Assembly: GCA_031548675.1 (NCBI GenBank)
Contig: JAVBQU010000189.1
Location: forward strand, 1-48,889
Reading direction: 5' to 3'
Length of the DNA stretch: 48,889 nucleotides
Source of the DNA: JAVBQU01 sp031548675
GTDB lineage: Bacteria > Bacteroidota > Bacteroidia > Bacteroidales > P3
The notes under the pieces are model-generated. The model worked only from the letters and a program-made list of their open reading frames with translations. It ran no database searches and was not told the origin of the DNA. The position numbers and the translations under genes were made by a program. Shown one piece after another: positions 8,771 to 17,339 of the stretch (positions are counted from its first letter, which is position 1; every line of letters begins with the position of its first letter).

Positions 8771-9862
8771 ATGAAAGTAATCATAAGCGGAGGAGGAACC
8801 GGAGGACATATTTTTCCAGCCATTGCCATTGCAAATGCCATTAAAGAAATGGATGCAACTGCCGATATTTTATTTATCGGAGCAAAAGGACGTATGGAAA
8901 TGGAGAAAGTTCCGGCAGCAGGTTATCCTATCAAAGGATTATGGATAAGTGGATTGCAACGTAGTTTGACGCTTAAAAATCTTTCATTTCCGTTTAAAGT
9001 AATTTCGAGTATGTGGAATGCCCGCAAAATTATCAAAGCTTTCAAACCTGATGTAGTTGTGGGTGTAGGCGGATATGCCAGCGGACCTACTTTGCGAGTG
9101 GCTGCTTCGCGAGGAATTCCAACGGTAATACAAGAACAAAATTCATATCCGGGCATTACCAATAAAATGCTGGCAAAAAAAGTTGCCAAAATATGTGTGG
9201 CTTACGATAATATGGAACGCTTTTTTCCAAAAGAAAAAATCATTCTCACAGGAAATCCGCTTCGGCAGGATATTGTAAATCTGGAAAATAAAAAAGACGA
9301 AGCCGCTGTGTTTTTTGGTTTGCAAAAAGATAAAAAAACGGTTTTGGTAATTGGAGGAAGTTTAGGAGCCAGAACCATAAACGAAAGTATAGAAAAGAAT
9401 TTGCAGTTTTTCAAAAACGAAAACGTACAGTTGATTTGGCAAACAGGCAAAGGCTATTATGCACAGGCTAAAAATGCTGTAGAAGCATTACAAGATAACG
9501 GAATCAAAGCCTTTGATTTTATTTCGAAAATGGATTATGCGTATAGTTTGGCAGATTGTATTATTTCGCGGGCAGGAGCTATTTCAATATCAGAACTTTG
9601 CGTAGTGGGAAAACCTGCTATTTTGATTCCGTCGCCTAACGTAGCCGAAGACCATCAAACCAAAAATGCAATGGCATTGGTTCAGAAAGACGCCGCTGTA
9701 TTGGTTACAGATATTAGTGCAAGGGAAACTTTAGGGACAGCTTTACAAAACCTGATGACAGATGAAGCTAAACAAAAAGTATTAAGCAAAAATATCAAAC
9801 AATTGGCGATTACAGATTCAGCACGACGAATTGCCAATGAAATTTTTAAATTGGTAAAATAA
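8771..9862 (+). CDS. murG: UDP-N-acetylglucosamine--undecaprenyl-pyrophosphoryl-MurNAc-pentapeptide transferase MurG
   Basis: MurG adds GlcNAc to lipid I to give lipid II at the cytoplasmic face of the membrane. The N-terminal glycine loop GGGTGGH covers residues 7-13. A second glycine-rich loop (VIGGSLGARTINE) lies near residue 193, and the donor-binding GT28 region (SRAGAISISELCVVGKPAILIPSP) near residues 265-290. The 363-residue length is normal. It follows ftsW by 59 bases that carry the repeated leader word. Confidence 0.96.
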   Translation: MKVIISGGGTGGHIFPAIAIANAIKEMDATADILFIGAKGRMEMEKVPAAGYPIKGLWISGLQRSLTLKNLSFPFKVISSMWNARKIIKAFKPDVVVGVGGYASGPTLRVAASRGIPTVIQEQNSYPGITNKMLAKKVAKICVAYDNMERFFPKEKIILTGNPLRQDIVNLENKKDEAAVFFGLQKDKKTVLVIGGSLGARTINESIEKNLQFFKNENVQLIWQTGKGYYAQAKNAVEALQDNGIKAFDFISKMDYAYSLADCIISRAGAISISELCVVGKPAILIPSPNVAEDHQTKNAMALVQKDAAVLVTDISARETLGTALQNLMTDEAKQKVLSKNIKQLAITDSARRIANEIFKLVK

Positions 9863-9865
9863 CCC

Positions 9866-9884
9866 CTTTCCCCACAAGGGAAAG
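9866..9884. repeat. Small hairpin after murG
   Basis: Arms ctttccc (9866-9872) and gggaaag (9878-9884) are perfect complements around a 5-base loop. They follow the murG stop directly and resemble the C-run/G-run stretch between mraY and murD. No T-run follows on the + strand, so termination is doubtful. Confidence 0.4.
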
Positions 9885-9989
9885 AGGAGCAGGACAAAGG
9901 AAGATTGAAAGAAATAGTTTCAACATAATAAAAACTTGTTAGGTCTTAGATAGATTAGATAATTTTAAAGTATTATAAATGATAGTTAT

Positions 9990-10022
9990 AGTTACGGGGT
10001 GACTTGAAGTCACCCCGTAACT
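9990..10022. repeat. Perfect 15-bp palindrome with 3-base loop before murC
   Basis: The arms are agttacggggtgact (9990-10004) and its exact complement (10008-10022) around the loop tga. The stem is much more GC-rich than the surrounding sequence. No T-run follows on either strand, so it looks like a REP-type palindrome or a protein or RNA structure site, not an intrinsic terminator. It sits 21 bases upstream of the murC start and could affect murC translation. Confidence 0.75.
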
Positions 10023-10042
10023 GACCAAACTCAAAAAACAAA

Positions 10043-11389
10043 ATGCAATTAAGCAAGGTAAAAACGGTTTATTTTCTCGGTATCGGAGGAATTGGAATGA
10101 GTGCTTTGGCACGTTATTTCAAAACTCAGGGCTGTGCTGTATCCGGCTACGATCGAACCGAAACCGAACTTACCCGACAATTGATAGCAGAAGGCATTGC
10201 CGTACATTACAGCGAAAGCATTGAAAAAATACCTCAACAACTCGATTTAGTAATTTACACACCGGCTATTCCCAAAGAACATATTGCTTTTGCATTTTTC
10301 GAAAAAAATAAAACACCCTTATACAAACGTTCCGAAGTATTAGGATTAATAACCCAAAACAAGCGGGGTATTGCTGTTTCGGGTACGCATGGAAAAACCA
10401 CCATTACCACGATGATTGCTCATATTCTGAATCATACAAAAGAGGGCGTGAATGCATTTTTGGGTGGAATTTCGAAGAATTACAATTCCAATATTTTACT
10501 TTCTTCCCAAAGTGATTATGTGGTGGTCGAAGCCGATGAATATGACCGTTCGTTCTTAAAACTTTCGCCCGAAATAGCGATTGTTACTTCAATAGATGCC
10601 GATCATTTGGATATTTATGGAGATAAAGACCATTTGAAGCAAAGTTTTCAGGAATTTATCGATAAAGAAAGCGTAAAAACATTATTTATTAAAAAGGGAT
10701 TGGGATTAAACAATCCCGAAAATACATTTACCTATTCATTGAACGATTTCGGAGCAGATTATTTTGTACAGAATATTCGAGTAAGCAAGGGTTCGTATTA
10801 TTTTGATTTTTATCAAAAAGGCGGAGAAGTTTGGAATGATATGAAACTTAATTATCCGGGTATTCATAATATTGAAAATGCTGTTGTGGCAATGGCTATA
10901 GCCAAATATTCGGGTGTTGACGAACAGACTATTCGTCAAAGTGTAGCCGATTTTGCAGGCGTAAAACGACGTTTTGATTACCATATTCGTCGGGAAGATT
11001 TGGTTTTTATCGATGATTATGCACATCATCCGGCAGAGCTGAAAGCCTGCATAGAATCAGTAAAACATCTCTATCCGAACAAAAAAATAACCGGTATTTT
11101 TCAGCCACATCTGTATTCACGTACCCGCGATTTTACAGATGAATTTGCCCAAAGTTTAAGTTTATTGGACGAAGTAATTTTATTAGATATTTATCCGGCT
11201 CGCGAATTGCCGATAGCCGGAGTAAGCTCCAAAATGCTGCTACATAAAATTAATAAAATGGATAAATATTATTGCGAAAATTTGGAGCAACTACTTACAC
11301 TTTTGCATGCCCTGTATCCACAGGTCTTATTGACTTTAGGTGCCGGAGATATTGATAAATGGGTAGAACCAATAGAAAAATCTTTTTAA
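10043..11389 (+). CDS. murC: UDP-N-acetylmuramate--L-alanine ligase MurC
   Basis: MurC attaches L-Ala to UDP-MurNAc, the first amino acid of the stem peptide. The N-terminal nucleotide-binding start FLGIGGIGMSALA (residues ~11-23), the ATP loop G114-T-H-G-K-T-T120, EADEYDRSFL near residue 165 and DDYAHHPAE near residues 324-332 are all MurC signatures. The 448-residue length is normal. A 180-base spacer with a strong palindrome separates it from murG, longer than usual for the cluster. Confidence 0.96.
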   Translation: MQLSKVKTVYFLGIGGIGMSALARYFKTQGCAVSGYDRTETELTRQLIAEGIAVHYSESIEKIPQQLDLVIYTPAIPKEHIAFAFFEKNKTPLYKRSEVLGLITQNKRGIAVSGTHGKTTITTMIAHILNHTKEGVNAFLGGISKNYNSNILLSSQSDYVVVEADEYDRSFLKLSPEIAIVTSIDADHLDIYGDKDHLKQSFQEFIDKESVKTLFIKKGLGLNNPENTFTYSLNDFGADYFVQNIRVSKGSYYFDFYQKGGEVWNDMKLNYPGIHNIENAVVAMAIAKYSGVDEQTIRQSVADFAGVKRRFDYHIRREDLVFIDDYAHHPAELKACIESVKHLYPNKKITGIFQPHLYSRTRDFTDEFAQSLSLLDEVILLDIYPARELPIAGVSSKMLLHKINKMDKYYCENLEQLLTLLHALYPQVLLTLGAGDIDKWVEPIEKSF

Positions 11390-11446
11390 GATACAAGAAT
11401 TCAAACAATTACTGAATCTTGAAATTTGAAATCTTGAAATAAGAAC

Positions 11447-12199
11447 ATGAAAAAAGGACTCAAAATATTAATAGCCGTTTTGGCAGTTGTATTGATCTTG
11501 GGAGTATTATTTTTTATAAATAAGAAACAAGATAATACCGTATGTCAAAAAGTTTCATTAGATATAAAATATCCGGCAGCCGATACATTTTTGGTAGCTT
11601 CCGATGTGAAAGAATATTTACATATAAAGTTTCCACAAATTGAAGGCACAACCATTGCCAATTTGAAAATTTCGGAAATTGAAAGATATTTAGATTTACA
11701 TCCATATATAGCCGATGCAGAAGTATATACTTCATTTAACGGAACGCTTTCCGTTACTATAAAACAACGCCAGCCAGTGGTAAGAATCGTAGATTATACA
11801 AATAATCAATTCTATATGGATGCACAAGGTATGCGTATGCCTTTATCGAACAAAACGGTAAGTTATGTTCCCATTGCATCAGGATATATTGCAAGCGTAG
11901 CAAGCGATACATTAAGAAAATACAAAGTGTATCAAGATATCGTCCAATTGACAAAAGCCATCGATGCTGATTTGTTGATGAAAAATCAGATAGATCAGAT
12001 TTATGTAAATTCTAAGCAAGAATTTGAATTAATCCCTAAAGTGGGAAATCAATTAATTGTTTTAGGAAAAGCAGAAGATATAGAAAAGAAATTCGATAAG
12101 CTCAAAATTTATTACGAACAAGGAATTCCAAAAGTAGGCTGGACAGCTTATCGAACCATCAACCTTAAATTCGAAAATCAAATAGTTTGTACAAAATAA
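11447..12199 (+). CDS. ftsQ: Cell division protein FtsQ
   Basis: A 250-residue single-pass membrane protein with an N-terminal helix (residues ~5-25, LKILIAVLAVVLILGVLFF) followed by a POTRA-like region and the FtsQ domain (LDLHPYIADAEVYTSFNGTLSVTIKQRQPVVRI in overlapping short pieces, residues ~80-115). FtsQ acts in the periplasm as part of the FtsQLB complex that recruits FtsW/FtsI. Its place between murC and ftsA confirms the call. The short leader includes the repeated word ttgaaatttgaaatcttgaa. Confidence 0.9.
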   Translation: MKKGLKILIAVLAVVLILGVLFFINKKQDNTVCQKVSLDIKYPAADTFLVASDVKEYLHIKFPQIEGTTIANLKISEIERYLDLHPYIADAEVYTSFNGTLSVTIKQRQPVVRIVDYTNNQFYMDAQGMRMPLSNKTVSYVPIASGYIASVASDTLRKYKVYQDIVQLTKAIDADLLMKNQIDQIYVNSKQEFELIPKVGNQLIVLGKAEDIEKKFDKLKIYYEQGIPKVGWTAYRTINLKFENQIVCTK

Positions 12200-12212
12200 A
12201 TATAGCATAATT

Positions 12213-13592
12213 ATGGAACGAGAACCCGAAATCATTGTCGGTTTAGACATTGGAACTACCAAAATTGCAGTTATTGTAGGTAGGAAATTAAAAAGCGGTC
12301 GTTTTGAAATATTAGGTGTCGGTAAAACCGATTCAACAGGCGTGCAACGTGGTATGGTTATCAATATTGCCAAAACCACAGATGCCATTAAATTAGCCGT
12401 TGAAGAAGCCAAAGCAAAATCAAAAGTAAATATCTGTGAGGTGTATGTGGGCATTGCTGGACAGCATATAAAAAGCATGCAAAGCCGTGGTAGTTTGATG
12501 TGCAGCAATCCGCCGGATAATATGATTTCGCAAAACGATATCCGCACGCTCGAAAATAACATGTATAATCTCAATACAGATCCGGGCGAAAAAATCATTG
12601 AAGTTTTAGCACAAGAATATTTTTTAGATAATACACCTGCAGCTGAACCAGTGGGTATGATCGGCAAAAAATTAGAAGCAAATTTCCATATAATAACGGC
12701 TCAAGTCAGTAATATTCAGAATATAGCACATAGTGTACAAAGAGCCGGATTAAAAGTAAAAGGCATTATTTTAGAACCCTATGCTTCTGCAGAAGCCGTT
12801 TTGGATGAAAAAGATAAAGAAGCCGGTGTAGTTTTGATTGATATCGGTGGTGGAACTACCGACATTGCCATTTTCAAAGATAACATTATCCGCCATACAG
12901 CAGTTATTCCGATGGGAGGAAATATTATCTCGTCCGATATACAAGAAGGCTGCTCCATAATGCACAATCAGGCAGAAACCCTGAAAGTAAAATTTGGTTA
13001 ATGTTTAGCTTCGCAATGTTCTAACGAAGATATTGTAGCTATTCCCGGACTTAGAGGCAGAGCACCTAAAGAAATCGGCTTAAAAAACTTGGCAGGAATT
13101 ATTCAAGCCCGCATGGAAGAAATCCTCGAATTGGCTATGAATGAAATTATTGCTTCAGGCTACAAAGGAAAATTGTTGGGAGGAGCTGTTCTTACCGGTG
13201 GTGGAGCTATGATGAAACATATACAACAGCTTACTGCTTTCAAATTAGCTATGGATACCCGTATCGGAATTCCGAATGAACATTTGGCACCTAATCATGA
13301 CAAAACGTTGGAACACCCCATGTATGCTACCGGTATAGGTTTAGTTATCGAAGGGTTAAAACGTGAATTAGAAGAGTTAGGTATTCCTGTTCAAAAACCG
13401 GAACCTGAAAAAGTTGAAGCCCCAACTCCCGAGCATGAAGAACCGGCAGATCCTAAAGGAGGAAAAGGAACTAAAGCTAACAAAATCAAAGACAAGGATA
13501 AATCCATAGAGCCTAAGAAGAATCGGTTTACGGAGTGGCTTTATAAATTTATTTTGATTGATAATGAGGCAAATGAAAATGATTTAAAATAA
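12213..13592 (+). pseudogene. ftsA: FtsA interrupted by one in-frame TAA stop
   Basis: FtsA is the actin-like protein that tethers FtsZ to the membrane. Codons 1-262 encode the N-terminal half (VGLDIGTTKIAVIVG at ~8-22, VVLIDIGGGTTDIAIF near 205). A TAA stands at 12999-13001, and the same frame continues without a shift through IVAIPGLRGRAPKEIGLKN, LAGIIQARMEEI, GGAVLTGGGAMM and a C-terminal amphipathic tail (RFTEWLYKFI). In Bacteroidota FtsA the residue after KFG is usually Ser; TCA to TAA is a single-base change. Without the stop the protein would have about 459 residues, normal for this phylum. Separately, an internal start near 13089 would give a 167-residue C-terminal fragment. Either a true nonsense mutation, read-through, or a sequence error. 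Confidence 0.88.
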
Positions 13593-13663
13593 AATTGCTT
13601 CATAAACTTAAATAAATTATTCACAATTTGTACAAGCATCGCGAAATCAGAGTCTTATCAACA

Positions 13664-13689
13664 TTGCATTGTTAATAAATACAATGCAA
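13664..13689. promoter_or_regulatory. 9-bp inverted repeat upstream of ftsZ
   Basis: The arms ttgcattgt (13664-13672) and acaatgcaa (13681-13689) are exact complements with an 8-base spacer. They lie immediately upstream of a candidate promoter in the 205-base ftsA-ftsZ gap, so an operator or mRNA structure controlling ftsZ is possible. Nothing in the sequence identifies the binding partner. Confidence 0.4.
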
Positions 13690-13693
13690 AATA

Positions 13694-13725
13694 TTGATTA
13701 CGAAGCCTTGAAAGTAGTAACTTTA
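13694..13725 (+). promoter_or_regulatory. Candidate ftsZ promoter
   Basis: TTG at 13694-13696 and TAACTTTA at 13718-13725 are separated by 21 bases, close to the Bacteroidota -33/-7 consensus (TTTG and TAnnTTTG), with A instead of G at the last -7 position. It would start transcription near 13732, about 65 bases before ftsZ. An extra ftsZ promoter would be consistent with its high expression in other bacteria. Confidence 0.4.
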
Positions 13726-13797
13726 CACCTTAATATTCTAATCTTTTACGAAAGATATAATTGATTGATTTTTAAAAAAATATAAATATAAAATCCT

Positions 13798-15543
13798 ATG
13801 ATGGAAGATATTTTTCAATTTGATTCACCCTCATGCGGCTCATCTTATATCAAAGTAATTGGTGTAGGCGGTGGTGGAAGCAATGCAGTTAATCACATGT
13901 TTATCAAAGGAATTAACGGCGTTGATTTTATCATTTGCAATACCGATAAAAAATCTTTGGATATGAGTCCCGTTCCCAGCAGAATACAGTTGGGAATCGA
14001 TGGGTTAGGAGCCGGAAACCTTCCCGACGTAGCCCAAAGAGCAGCCGAAGGAAAAGCCGATGAAATCAAAGAAATGCTGTCGAATGGAACCAAGATGATT
14101 TTTATCACTGCCGGTATGGGCGGTGGTACAGGAACCGGAGCAGCCCCTGTAATTGCAAGGATTGCTAAAGAAATAGATGTTACCGGGGCTAATGGTAATG
14201 TTCAAAAAATATTAACAGTAGCTATTGTGACCCGACCTTTTACTTTCGAAGGGAAAAAAAGAAGAGAACAAGCCGAAAACGGAATTGCAGAATTGAAAAA
14301 ATACGCCGATGTCGTTTTAGTTATCAATAATGATAAATTGAGAGATTTCGGCGACCTTTCTATGGAAGATGCTTTTGCTAAAGCCAATGATGTTTTGCTT
14401 ACAGCAGCCAAAGGCATTGCCGAAATAATTACCGTAACCGCTCATGTAGCTATCGATTTCAACGATGTAAATACCGTAATGGCTAATAGCGGAGTAGCAT
14501 TGATGGGTTCAGGAATAGCTTCTGGAGAAGACCGTGCTATTATCGCCATTGAAGAAGCTGTTGCCTCTCCATTGCTTGATGATAACGATATTTGCGGAGC
14601 AAGAGATATTTTATTATACATTTCGTACAATAGCTCTAAAGGTGTTACAATGGATGAAATCACAGCTATTACCGATTACCTAACCGATTCTGCAGGCAAA
14701 GATGTAGATGTAATTTGGGGTTATGGAAAAGACGAATCGTTGGCAGACGGTGAGTTGAAAGTAACACTTATTGCAACTGGTTTTGAAAAAAAAAGCATTG
14801 GGAATACAATAGTTCAAGGGTCTAATATAGGAGTTATACAAGCAGCTCCGGTTGTAGCTCCTGTAGTTTCTAATCAGGGTGTAAACATAGCTCCTGTACA
14901 AACTGAAAACATTACCTATCCTATAGGAGGCACAACTACAGTGCTTACTGATGAAGTACAAGTACAAAAACAAGAAATGGTAAATTCAGGAGGAAATAGA
15001 TTTACATTGGAAGACGCTGCCGCTGATGTCAATAAGACAGTTGAAGAAACAAAAGATGCAACTATACAAGCTTTACAAGCGAGTAATTCTTCCGAACCTG
15101 TTTTGATTTCTAAAAAAGAAGAACAAACCGCTGCTGCGGCAATTGCAGAATGGGAGCCGAAATTAATTTCCCAACCTGTTGCAGTTCCTGTTGTAGAACC
15201 AGAGCCTGTATTTCAAGTTCAACCACAACAAATAGAAACTCAATTTGTGCCTCAGGTAGAAAGTGCAATTACTCCGATGGCAGAACCGGCTCCAGCAAGT
15301 ATTAACCCGCAAGACAGAGCAGAAAAGCTAAAACGCTTATCTCTTAGTTTAGATTCGTTAAAAGAAGCCGAAACACTTGAGGCGGTAGAAAAAGTTCCTG
15401 CATATTTGAGAAGAAATCAGCAGTTGGACATTGCAACCCCATCGAATGAAAGTGAGAAATCGTCTTACCAATTCAATACAGACGAACAAGATGGATTTTC
15501 TATCAAAAGAAATAATTCTTTTTTGCATGATAATGCAGATTAG
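13798..15543 (+). CDS. ftsZ: Cell division protein FtsZ
   Basis: FtsZ is the tubulin-like GTPase that forms the division ring. The N-terminal VIGVGGGGSNAVNHM start and the GTP signature G108-G-G-T-G-T-G114 are present, as is RREQAENGIAELKKYADVVLVINND in short overlapping pieces near residue 155. The globular domain ends near residue 330; then comes a long, low-complexity Gln/Pro/Val-rich linker and a C-terminal part with VPAYLRRNQQL, a feature common in Bacteroidota FtsZ. The 581-residue length is on the long side but known for the phylum. It is the last gene of the cluster. Confidence 0.96.
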   Translation: MMEDIFQFDSPSCGSSYIKVIGVGGGGSNAVNHMFIKGINGVDFIICNTDKKSLDMSPVPSRIQLGIDGLGAGNLPDVAQRAAEGKADEIKEMLSNGTKMIFITAGMGGGTGTGAAPVIARIAKEIDVTGANGNVQKILTVAIVTRPFTFEGKKRREQAENGIAELKKYADVVLVINNDKLRDFGDLSMEDAFAKANDVLLTAAKGIAEIITVTAHVAIDFNDVNTVMANSGVALMGSGIASGEDRAIIAIEEAVASPLLDDNDICGARDILLYISYNSSKGVTMDEITAITDYLTDSAGKDVDVIWGYGKDESLADGELKVTLIATGFEKKSIGNTIVQGSNIGVIQAAPVVAPVVSNQGVNIAPVQTENITYPIGGTTTVLTDEVQVQKQEMVNSGGNRFTLEDAAADVNKTVEETKDATIQALQASNSSEPVLISKKEEQTAAAAIAEWEPKLISQPVAVPVVEPEPVFQVQPQQIETQFVPQVESAITPMAEPAPASINPQDRAEKLKRLSLSLDSLKEAETLEAVEKVPAYLRRNQQLDIATPSNESEKSSYQFNTDEQDGFSIKRNNSFLHDNAD

Positions 15544-15576
15544 ATTAGGGCGTTTTCGTTTTCTTAATTATTAAAA

Positions 15577-15609
15577 GAGCAAGCTCAGATTGGGCTTGCT
15601 TTCTTTTTG
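15577..15609 (+). terminator. Rho-independent terminator after ftsZ
   Basis: The arms agcaagctc (15578-15586) and gggcttgct (15592-15600) pair over nine positions with one G-T, around a 5-base loop, and are followed by ttcttttt. It lies 34 bases after the ftsZ stop and separates the dcw cluster from the pigment cluster. Confidence 0.8.
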
Positions 15610-15655
15610 AAAAAAAAGCTTAACATTATTTCTTTCTAAATTCTCAAGGTTCTGT

Positions 15656-15687
15656 TTTGTTAATATCATTTATTATTTATACCTTTG
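15656..15687 (+). promoter_or_regulatory. Consensus Bacteroidota promoter of the aryl-polyene cluster
   Basis: TTTG at 15656-15659, a 20-base spacer and TACCTTTG at 15680-15687 match the Bacteroidota primary-sigma consensus (TTTG, about 19-21 bases, TAnnTTTG) at every defined position. Transcription would start near 15694, giving a leader of about 105 bases before the ammonia-lyase gene. It is the only strong promoter seen before 28.9 kb, so the first 15 genes of the cluster probably form one operon. Confidence 0.75.
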
Positions 15688-15798
15688 CTAGTTCTAGCTA
15701 TGGAAGAAATAGTGAGAAATTTTGTATATATTTTGACAGTGTATTGTATTGAATTTAAATAAATTTATTTTAAATAACAGTATTGTTGAGTTGTTGAC

Positions 15799-17337
15799 AT
15801 GCTTATAAATGGACATTCCCTTATAATAAATTCCTTTTTTGAACTTGTATTTGGCAATTCATCTATTGAATTGGATGATGATGCTATGAAAAAAGTTATC
15901 GGATCTTACGAGTTTTTAAATAGCTTTTCTGATAAGAAATTAATCTATGGCATCAATACTGGTTTTGGTCCCATGGCTCAATATCAAATACCCAATGATA
16001 GGTTAATCGACCTTCAATATAACATCATACGCAGTCATAGCTCAGGGTTAGGAGAATACTTAGAAAAAGAGTATTGTAAAGCAGTATTGGTAAATCTTAT
16101 CAATGCTATGCTTAGGGGGTTTTCTGGTGTTACACCTGAATTATTATCACTTCTGAAAAAAATGTATGAATGTGGCATTATTCCATGTATCCCTATGCAT
16201 GGAGGGGTTGGGGCAAGTGGTGATTTGGTGCAAATGGCACATCTCGGATTAGCAGTTATAGGCGAAGGTGATGTTTATTATAATGACCAGATTATTAGAG
16301 CGTCGAAAGCTTTTGCAGAGAGAGACATTACTCCTCTACAAATTAGATTAAGAGAAGGTATTTCCATTATGAATGGAACTACAGCGATGACTGCCGTTGC
16401 AGCTATCAATACTGTTAAAGCTCAAAGAGCCACAGAATGGTCGTTGGCTTTTACTATGATGATTAACGAAATGATGGATTCATTTGATGATCACATTTCA
16501 GAAAAATTAAGTAATGCCAAAAGGCAAGAGGGACAAAAAATTGTGGCTAAGGCTGCGAGAGATTTTGTAAATGGCTCAAAATTAATTCTTTCTCGGGAAA
16601 AGGAACTATACAAAAAAGAAATTACAGAAGAATACTTAGACCATAAAGTACAAGAATATTATTCCCTACGCTGTATACCTCAAATATTAGGTCCAATTTA
16701 CGATACGCTTTGTTATACACAGCAAATTGTAGAAAATGAACTTAATTCCACAACCGACAATCCAGTAGTAGATGTTGAAAGTCAAAATGTATATCATGGA
16801 GGGAATTTCCATGGTGATTATATTTCGTTGGAAATGGATAAACTTAAATTAGTTATGACTCGTGTTAGTATGTTGGCAGAACGCCAGCTGAATTATTTGG
16901 TAAATCCCAGTATTAATCAAAAATTGCAGCCATTTATTAATGTTGGAACTTTAGGTTTAAATTTTGGTATGCAGGGTATTCAATTTACAGCAACATCTAC
17001 AACTGCCGAGAATCAATCTCTTTCAAATTCTATGTATGTTCATAGTATTCCTAATAATAATGATAATCAGGATATTGTAAGTATGGGCTTTAATGCTGCG
17101 TGTATTACAAAAAAAGTGATAGAAAATACATTTGAAGTATTGGCAATTGAAGGAATAGCAGTATTACAAGCAGTTGACCAATTACAAATAAAAGATCAAA
17201 TGTCTCAAGCAGCACAAAATATTTATACAGCTCTTCGAGAACAATTTGCAGTTATTGATAAAGATCGTTCAACCAGGGAAGATACAATGCGATTGAAAAA
17301 TTATTTAATAGAAAATCCTTTAAAAATATTGTTTTAA
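15799..17337 (+). CDS. Aromatic amino acid ammonia-lyase, probably tyrosine ammonia-lyase
   Basis: Enzyme of the HAL/PAL/TAL family, likely to deaminate tyrosine to 4-coumarate as the aryl starter of the pigment. The self-cyclising A139-S140-G141 that forms the MIO cofactor is intact, followed by D142. Y50 (YGINTGFGPMAQ) and the NNNDNQDIVSMG region near residue 423 are conserved. The selectivity-loop pair is S79-H80 (NIIRSHSSG), which in simple keys points to histidine. However, the protein strongly resembles the tyrosine-specific lyase of Flavobacterium johnsoniae as I remember it, which has the same RSHSSG, and HGGVGASGDLVQ and YHGGNFHGDYISLEMDKLK segments. Its place at the head of a pigment cluster also favours tyrosine. 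Histidine specificity cannot be excluded by eye. Confidence 0.85.
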   Translation: MLINGHSLIINSFFELVFGNSSIELDDDAMKKVIGSYEFLNSFSDKKLIYGINTGFGPMAQYQIPNDRLIDLQYNIIRSHSSGLGEYLEKEYCKAVLVNLINAMLRGFSGVTPELLSLLKKMYECGIIPCIPMHGGVGASGDLVQMAHLGLAVIGEGDVYYNDQIIRASKAFAERDITPLQIRLREGISIMNGTTAMTAVAAINTVKAQRATEWSLAFTMMINEMMDSFDDHISEKLSNAKRQEGQKIVAKAARDFVNGSKLILSREKELYKKEITEEYLDHKVQEYYSLRCIPQILGPIYDTLCYTQQIVENELNSTTDNPVVDVESQNVYHGGNFHGDYISLEMDKLKLVMTRVSMLAERQLNYLVNPSINQKLQPFINVGTLGLNFGMQGIQFTATSTTAENQSLSNSMYVHSIPNNNDNQDIVSMGFNAACITKKVIENTFEVLAIEGIAVLQAVDQLQIKDQMSQAAQNIYTALREQFAVIDKDRSTREDTMRLKNYLIENPLKILF

Positions 17338-17339
17338 AA

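Noticed and set aside
9990..10022. Rho-independent terminator between murG and murC
   Set aside because: Strong stem but no T-run on either side, and stopping there would cut off murC, ftsQ, ftsA and ftsZ.
12062..12667. 201-codon open frame on the minus strand across the ftsQ-ftsA junction
   Set aside because: It is opposite two well-conserved genes, has no recognisable motif, and reflects their codon pattern.
12999..13089. Frameshift as the cause of the ftsA break
   Set aside because: The two parts are in the same frame (distance divisible by three) and homology is continuous, so a single stop codon explains it.
15799..17337. Histidine degradation gene (hutH)
   Set aside because: No hutU, hutI or ftcD neighbours; it heads a pigment operon and resembles a tyrosine-specific lyase.
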